This document shows, one piece after another, positions 8,285 through 10,353 of a DNA stretch of 10,353 nt (positions within the stretch are counted from its first letter, which is position 1; each line of letters begins with the position of its first letter). The position numbers were made by a program, and so were the translations under genes. Origin of the DNA: Bacteroidales bacterium (GTDB taxonomy: Bacteria; Bacteroidota; Bacteroidia; Bacteroidales; VadinHA17); NCBI GenBank assembly GCA_012514255.1, contig JAAZAP010000287.1:1-10353 (forward strand), read 5' to 3'. Below the pieces are notes generated by a model. That model was not told the DNA's origin. It did not search any database and worked only from the letters and a program-made list of their open reading frames with translations.

Positions 8285-8354
8285 TATCGGTTGTCGGTTA
8301 TCGGTTGTCGGTTGTCGGTTGTCGGTTGTCGGTTCTCGGTTATCGGTTGTCGGT
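8285..8354 (+). repeat. Tandem array of ten 7-bp units (TNTCGGT)
   Basis: Ten units stand head to tail with no gaps. Six of the seven positions never vary. Only the second varies, in order A, G, A, G, G, G, G, C, A, G. The array is not a multiple of three per unit and lies in the non-coding leader of ftcD, from 6 bases before its ATG. A 7-bp unit of this purity is prone to slipped-strand gain or loss of copies, which would change the leader length without touching a coding frame. Confidence 0.92.
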
Positions 8355-8400
8355 TGCCAAGCGTCCCTAACTGATAACTGATAACTGATAACCGAGAACT
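8331..8400. repeat. Inverted repeat (hairpin) joining the two heptad arms
   Basis: Bases 8331-8356 and 8375-8400 are complementary over 26 positions with an 18-base loop. Thirteen of these (GTTCTCGGTTATC at 8332-8344 with 8387-8399) are perfect. All five remaining non-Watson-Crick positions are G opposite T, so the + strand RNA could form a continuous 26-bp stem with wobble pairs, while the minus-strand hut mRNA would have five A-C mismatches. On the minus strand the right arm reads one TCTCGGT unit followed by three TATCAGT units. Confidence 0.85.
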
Positions 8401-9641
8401 CAATCATAAATCTCCCCATTCAGAATGACATGTTTCACCAGATGACTGCCATACGCATAGGGTAAATATTCATATGAGGGTATATTCTTCGTAATGAACA
8501 GATTAGCTTTCTTCCCGACGGTGATTGACCCGTGCGTCTCTGACAATCCCATGGCATAGGCAGCATTGAGCGTCACGGCATTGATGGCCTCTTCAGGCAG
8601 GAGCCGCAGCCTTATGCATCCCAGTGAAACCACCAGCTTCATATTACCTGAGGGTGATGATCCCGGATTGTAGTCACTGGCCATCGCCAGCGGCAGTCCC
8701 GCCTCAATCATCTTCCTTGCAGGCGGATCAGTCATCCCCAGGAAGAAGGCTGCGCCGGGCAAAAGTGTTGGCATGGTTCCACTTCCCAGCAATGCCGAGA
8801 TCTCCTCGTCGCCGGTGAACTCCAGGTGATCCACCGAGAGCGCCCCATGCTTCACTCCGGCCTGTATTCCTCCGGAATAATCGAGCTCGTTGGCATGAAT
8901 CTTTGGACGCATGCCATGCCGTGCACCGGCCTCAAGTATGCGTGCAGTCTCCTCCACGGTGAAGAATCCCCTGTCACAGAACACATCTATATAATCCGCC
9001 AGCCTCTCTGAGGCAACGGCCGGTATCATCTCGTCAACTATCAGGTCAACATATGCGCTCCTGTTATCACGGTAGGGCGCGGGGACAGCATGCGCCCCCA
9101 GAAAGGTTGAACGAACAGTCAGGGACGACTCCTGTTTTATTCTTCTTATTACCCGCAGCATCTTCATCTCATCATCTGTGGTCAGGCCGTAACCACTCTT
9201 GATCTCCACGGCTCCCGTTCCAAAAGAGATAATCTCGTTCACACGCTCCATCGATTGACGGAAGAGTTCATCCTCAGGAGTATCATGCAACAACTTCGCC
9301 GAGTTGAGTATCCCTCCGCCCCTTTTAGCTATCTCTTCATATGAGAGTCCTCGGATCTTGTCAGTGTACTCTTTCTCCCTGCTCCCGGCATATACCAGGT
9401 GGGTGTGCGGATCACAGAAGGCCGGGAAAACATATCCCCCTCCCGCATCCAGCCTCGCAATGGCATCACTGTATGAGGGCATTGTCTCCGGGGGGCCGTA
9501 ACCTGCAATAATGCCGTCCTCTATCAACAGCCAGCCGTTCTCAATAACCGGCAGAACAGCCATATCCTTCCCTGCCGTAAATGCAATACTCTCCTCCCTG
9601 GTCTGTACCAGCATTCCCGTATTATATATTATCATGCTCAT
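8400..9641 (-). CDS. hutI: Imidazolonepropionase (histidine degradation)
   Basis: HutI is a cytoplasmic metal-dependent amidohydrolase that opens the ring of 4-imidazolone-5-propanoate to give N-formimino-glutamate, the substrate of the downstream ftcD product. The 413 residues are the normal family length. Features visible in order: the metal-binding DPHTH (His79, His81), the HutI signature YAGSREKEYTDKIRGLSYEE followed by RGGGI near 84-111, GTGAVEIKSGYGL at 141-153, FLGAHAVP near 180, KIHANEL with His249 and Glu252, VDHLEF with His272, and the metal-site Asp323 in ASDYNPGSSPSGN. The start MSM allows either ATG (9641 or 9635). The upstream one is taken here. The last residues (NGEIYD) and stop are formed at the border of the heptad element. 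The histidase and urocanase genes of the pathway are not in this window. Confidence 0.96.
   Translation of the reverse strand: MSMIIYNTGMLVQTREESIAFTAGKDMAVLPVIENGWLLIEDGIIAGYGPPETMPSYSDAIARLDAGGGYVFPAFCDPHTHLVYAGSREKEYTDKIRGLSYEEIAKRGGGILNSAKLLHDTPEDELFRQSMERVNEIISFGTGAVEIKSGYGLTTDDEMKMLRVIRRIKQESSLTVRSTFLGAHAVPAPYRDNRSAYVDLIVDEMIPAVASERLADYIDVFCDRGFFTVEETARILEAGARHGMRPKIHANELDYSGGIQAGVKHGALSVDHLEFTGDEEISALLGSGTMPTLLPGAAFFLGMTDPPARKMIEAGLPLAMASDYNPGSSPSGNMKLVVSLGCIRLRLLPEEAINAVTLNAAYAMGLSETHGSITVGKKANLFITKNIPSYEYLPYAYGSHLVKHVILNGEIYD
8402..8408. repeat. Right copy of AATCATA direct repeat (putative target-site duplication)
   Basis: This exact copy of 8274-8280 abuts the right end of the heptad element. 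It encodes the end of hutI on the minus strand (Tyr, Asp and the first base of the stop). The hutI stop TGA takes its T from this copy and its GA from the element's edge. Confidence 0.55.
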
Positions 9642-9740
9642 GACGCCGGGTTTTAAAAACCACTAATGTAGCAATATTAAAATTATTAGGTTATGAGCAT
9701 CATTTTTCTTTACCTTTACTTTCCTGAAAAAAAGACACCT
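9642..9740. promoter_or_regulatory. Divergent intergenic region, weak promoter candidates only
   Basis: This 99-base AT-rich gap must hold the promoters of hutI (leftward) and of the beta-barrel gene (rightward). The best + strand candidate is TACCTTTA at 9711-9718, seven of eight matches to TAnnTTTG, 22 bases before the ATG. The best minus-strand candidate is TAATTTTA (complement of 9678-9685), also seven of eight. Neither has a convincing -33 partner. I saw no clear operator palindrome. Confidence 0.3.
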
Positions 9741-10353
9741 ATGAAAAGACTCTACTTAATGCTGCTCACCGGACTCCTCGCCTCATCAGTGGTAGCCCAG
9801 GAGACAAAGACAGGATGGAACTTCGGCGCACTGCCTGCAGTCACCTACAGTACTGACCAGGGATTCCAGTACGGAGCCCTCGTGAACCTGTTCGACTATG
9901 GTGATGGTTCAATCTATCCTGACTACTATCACAGGATTTATATCGAAGCCTCCACTTTTACCAAGGGAAGCTCCATCCTCAGGATCATGTATGACTCTGA
10001 TTACCTTATCAAGGGCATAAGGTATGCCGTTGACCTGAGTTACATGCCTGACTTCGCCTACGATTTCTATGGCTTCAATGGATTCGGATCAGTATATGTC
10101 AGTGACTGGACCAATGACGATCTGAATGCACCACCTTACCGCAGTCGACTCTTCTACGCCATGAAAAGACACCTTTTCAGGTTCAAGAACGACTTTATCG
10201 GCAACATCGGGGAGAACAACTGGCATTGGAACGCCGGCCTCAGCATCCAGCAGTTCAAACCGGATGTGCTTGATGTGGCCAAGTTCAACAAGGGCAAGGA
10301 ACCGGAAGATCCCAAATACCTGCCTGACGTCCCCACACTTTACGAATACTACA
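9741..10353 (+). CDS. Outer-membrane beta-barrel protein, BamA/TamA (surface antigen)-like, N-terminal part
   Basis: The frame from the ATG at 9741 is open to the window edge (204 codons). It opens with a signal peptide (MKRLYLMLLTGLLASSVVA, likely cut before Gln20). The mature part is rich in aromatic and alternating polar residues typical of barrel strands: WNFGALPAVTYSTDQGFQYG, ALVNLFDYGDGS, YYHRIYIEASTFTKG, SILRIMYDSDYLIKG, and FYGFNGFGS. The LPAVTY...DQGFQYGA start resembles Bacteroidota proteins of the Bac_surface_Ag/Omp85-like group, which carry a barrel without POTRA domains. That family assignment is from memory of similar openings and is moderate. Insertase, porin or adhesin roles are all possible. 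It is divergent from hutI and has no visible link to histidine metabolism. Confidence 0.85.
   Translation, partial: MKRLYLMLLTGLLASSVVAQETKTGWNFGALPAVTYSTDQGFQYGALVNLFDYGDGSIYPDYYHRIYIEASTFTKGSSILRIMYDSDYLIKGIRYAVDLSYMPDFAYDFYGFNGFGSVYVSDWTNDDLNAPPYRSRLFYAMKRHLFRFKNDFIGNIGENNWHWNAGLSIQQFKPDVLDVAKFNKGKEPEDPKYLPDVPTLYEYY

Larger units (their letters stand above)
8281..8401. mobile_element. Putative 121-bp MITE-like palindromic element made of heptad repeats
   Basis: The whole hutI-ftcD gap is occupied by one compact structure. Its outer ends are imperfect inverted repeats: the left end GTGTTATCGG matches the complement of the right end (GAGTTCTCGG) at 8 of 10 positions, and the similarity continues to 19 of 24. 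The left two thirds are ten 7-bp units. The right end is the same heptad in opposite orientation, with a short unique spacer (about 8355-8368) between. An exact 7-bp direct repeat flanks it. It has no coding capacity, so any movement would need a transposase from elsewhere. The insertion reading is inference. A locally expanded tandem repeat with a chance flanking match is the alternative. Confidence 0.55.

Noticed and set aside
7972..8370. + strand frame of 132 codons running from antisense of ftcD into the heptads
   Set aside because: It is the complement of a well-supported gene. Its repetitive YRLSV-like end is only the translation of a 7-bp repeat, and no start signal was seen.
8285..8400. 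Possible CRISPR array from the regular repeats
   Set aside because: Units are 7 bp, directly adjacent, with no spacers and no cas genes nearby. It is a tandem repeat with a hairpin.
8281..8401. Intrinsic terminator between hutI and ftcD
   Set aside because: The hairpin is long and imperfect on the mRNA strand and is not followed by a T-run there. It continues into more heptads and then the ftcD start.

Overview
The window comes from a Bacteroidota genome, most likely class Bacteroidia. The evidence is a SusC/SusD outer-membrane pair, a promoter-like TAnnTTTG element, few Shine-Dalgarno sequences, and a Bacteroidota-type ftsK-lolA arrangement. It looks chromosomal. No integrase, transposase, rRNA, tRNA or CRISPR array was seen. 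The order or genus cannot be fixed from this sequence alone.

Layout. On the + strand, bases 2-922 are the C-terminal third of the DNA translocase FtsK. The periplasmic lipoprotein carrier LolA follows after one base (924-1559), then a 45-residue single-pass membrane protein (1627-1764). A strong minus-strand intrinsic terminator (1776-1808) closes the oppositely transcribed susC-susD operon (6447 down to 1834), which has its own promoter-like sequence at about 6490-6526. Upstream of it on the minus strand is a histidine-degradation pair, hutI (9641-8400) then ftcD (8279-6585). These catalyse consecutive steps: imidazolonepropionate to formiminoglutamate, then transfer of the formimino group to tetrahydrofolate and cyclodeamination. 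From 9741 on the + strand, divergent from hutI, an outer-membrane beta-barrel protein (BamA/TamA or surface-antigen type) begins and runs off the window.

The least ordinary part is the 121-bp gap between hutI and ftcD. It contains ten head-to-tail 7-bp units (TNTCGGT), an inverted partner arm of the same heptad, imperfect terminal inverted repeats, and an exact 7-bp direct repeat (AATCATA) on both sides. It therefore looks like a small palindromic insertion element with a target-site duplication. Removing it on paper leaves hutI and ftcD overlapping by 23 bp. The insertion would have provided hutI with a new stop codon and ftcD with a new leader, while the duplicated 7 bp kept the end of hutI and the start codon of ftcD.

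The rest is conventional housekeeping and nutrient-uptake content. No defence system or biosynthetic cluster was seen. The SusC/SusD pair has no carbohydrate-active enzyme beside it here, so its substrate is open. Peptides or amino-acid compounds are one possibility given the hut neighbours.
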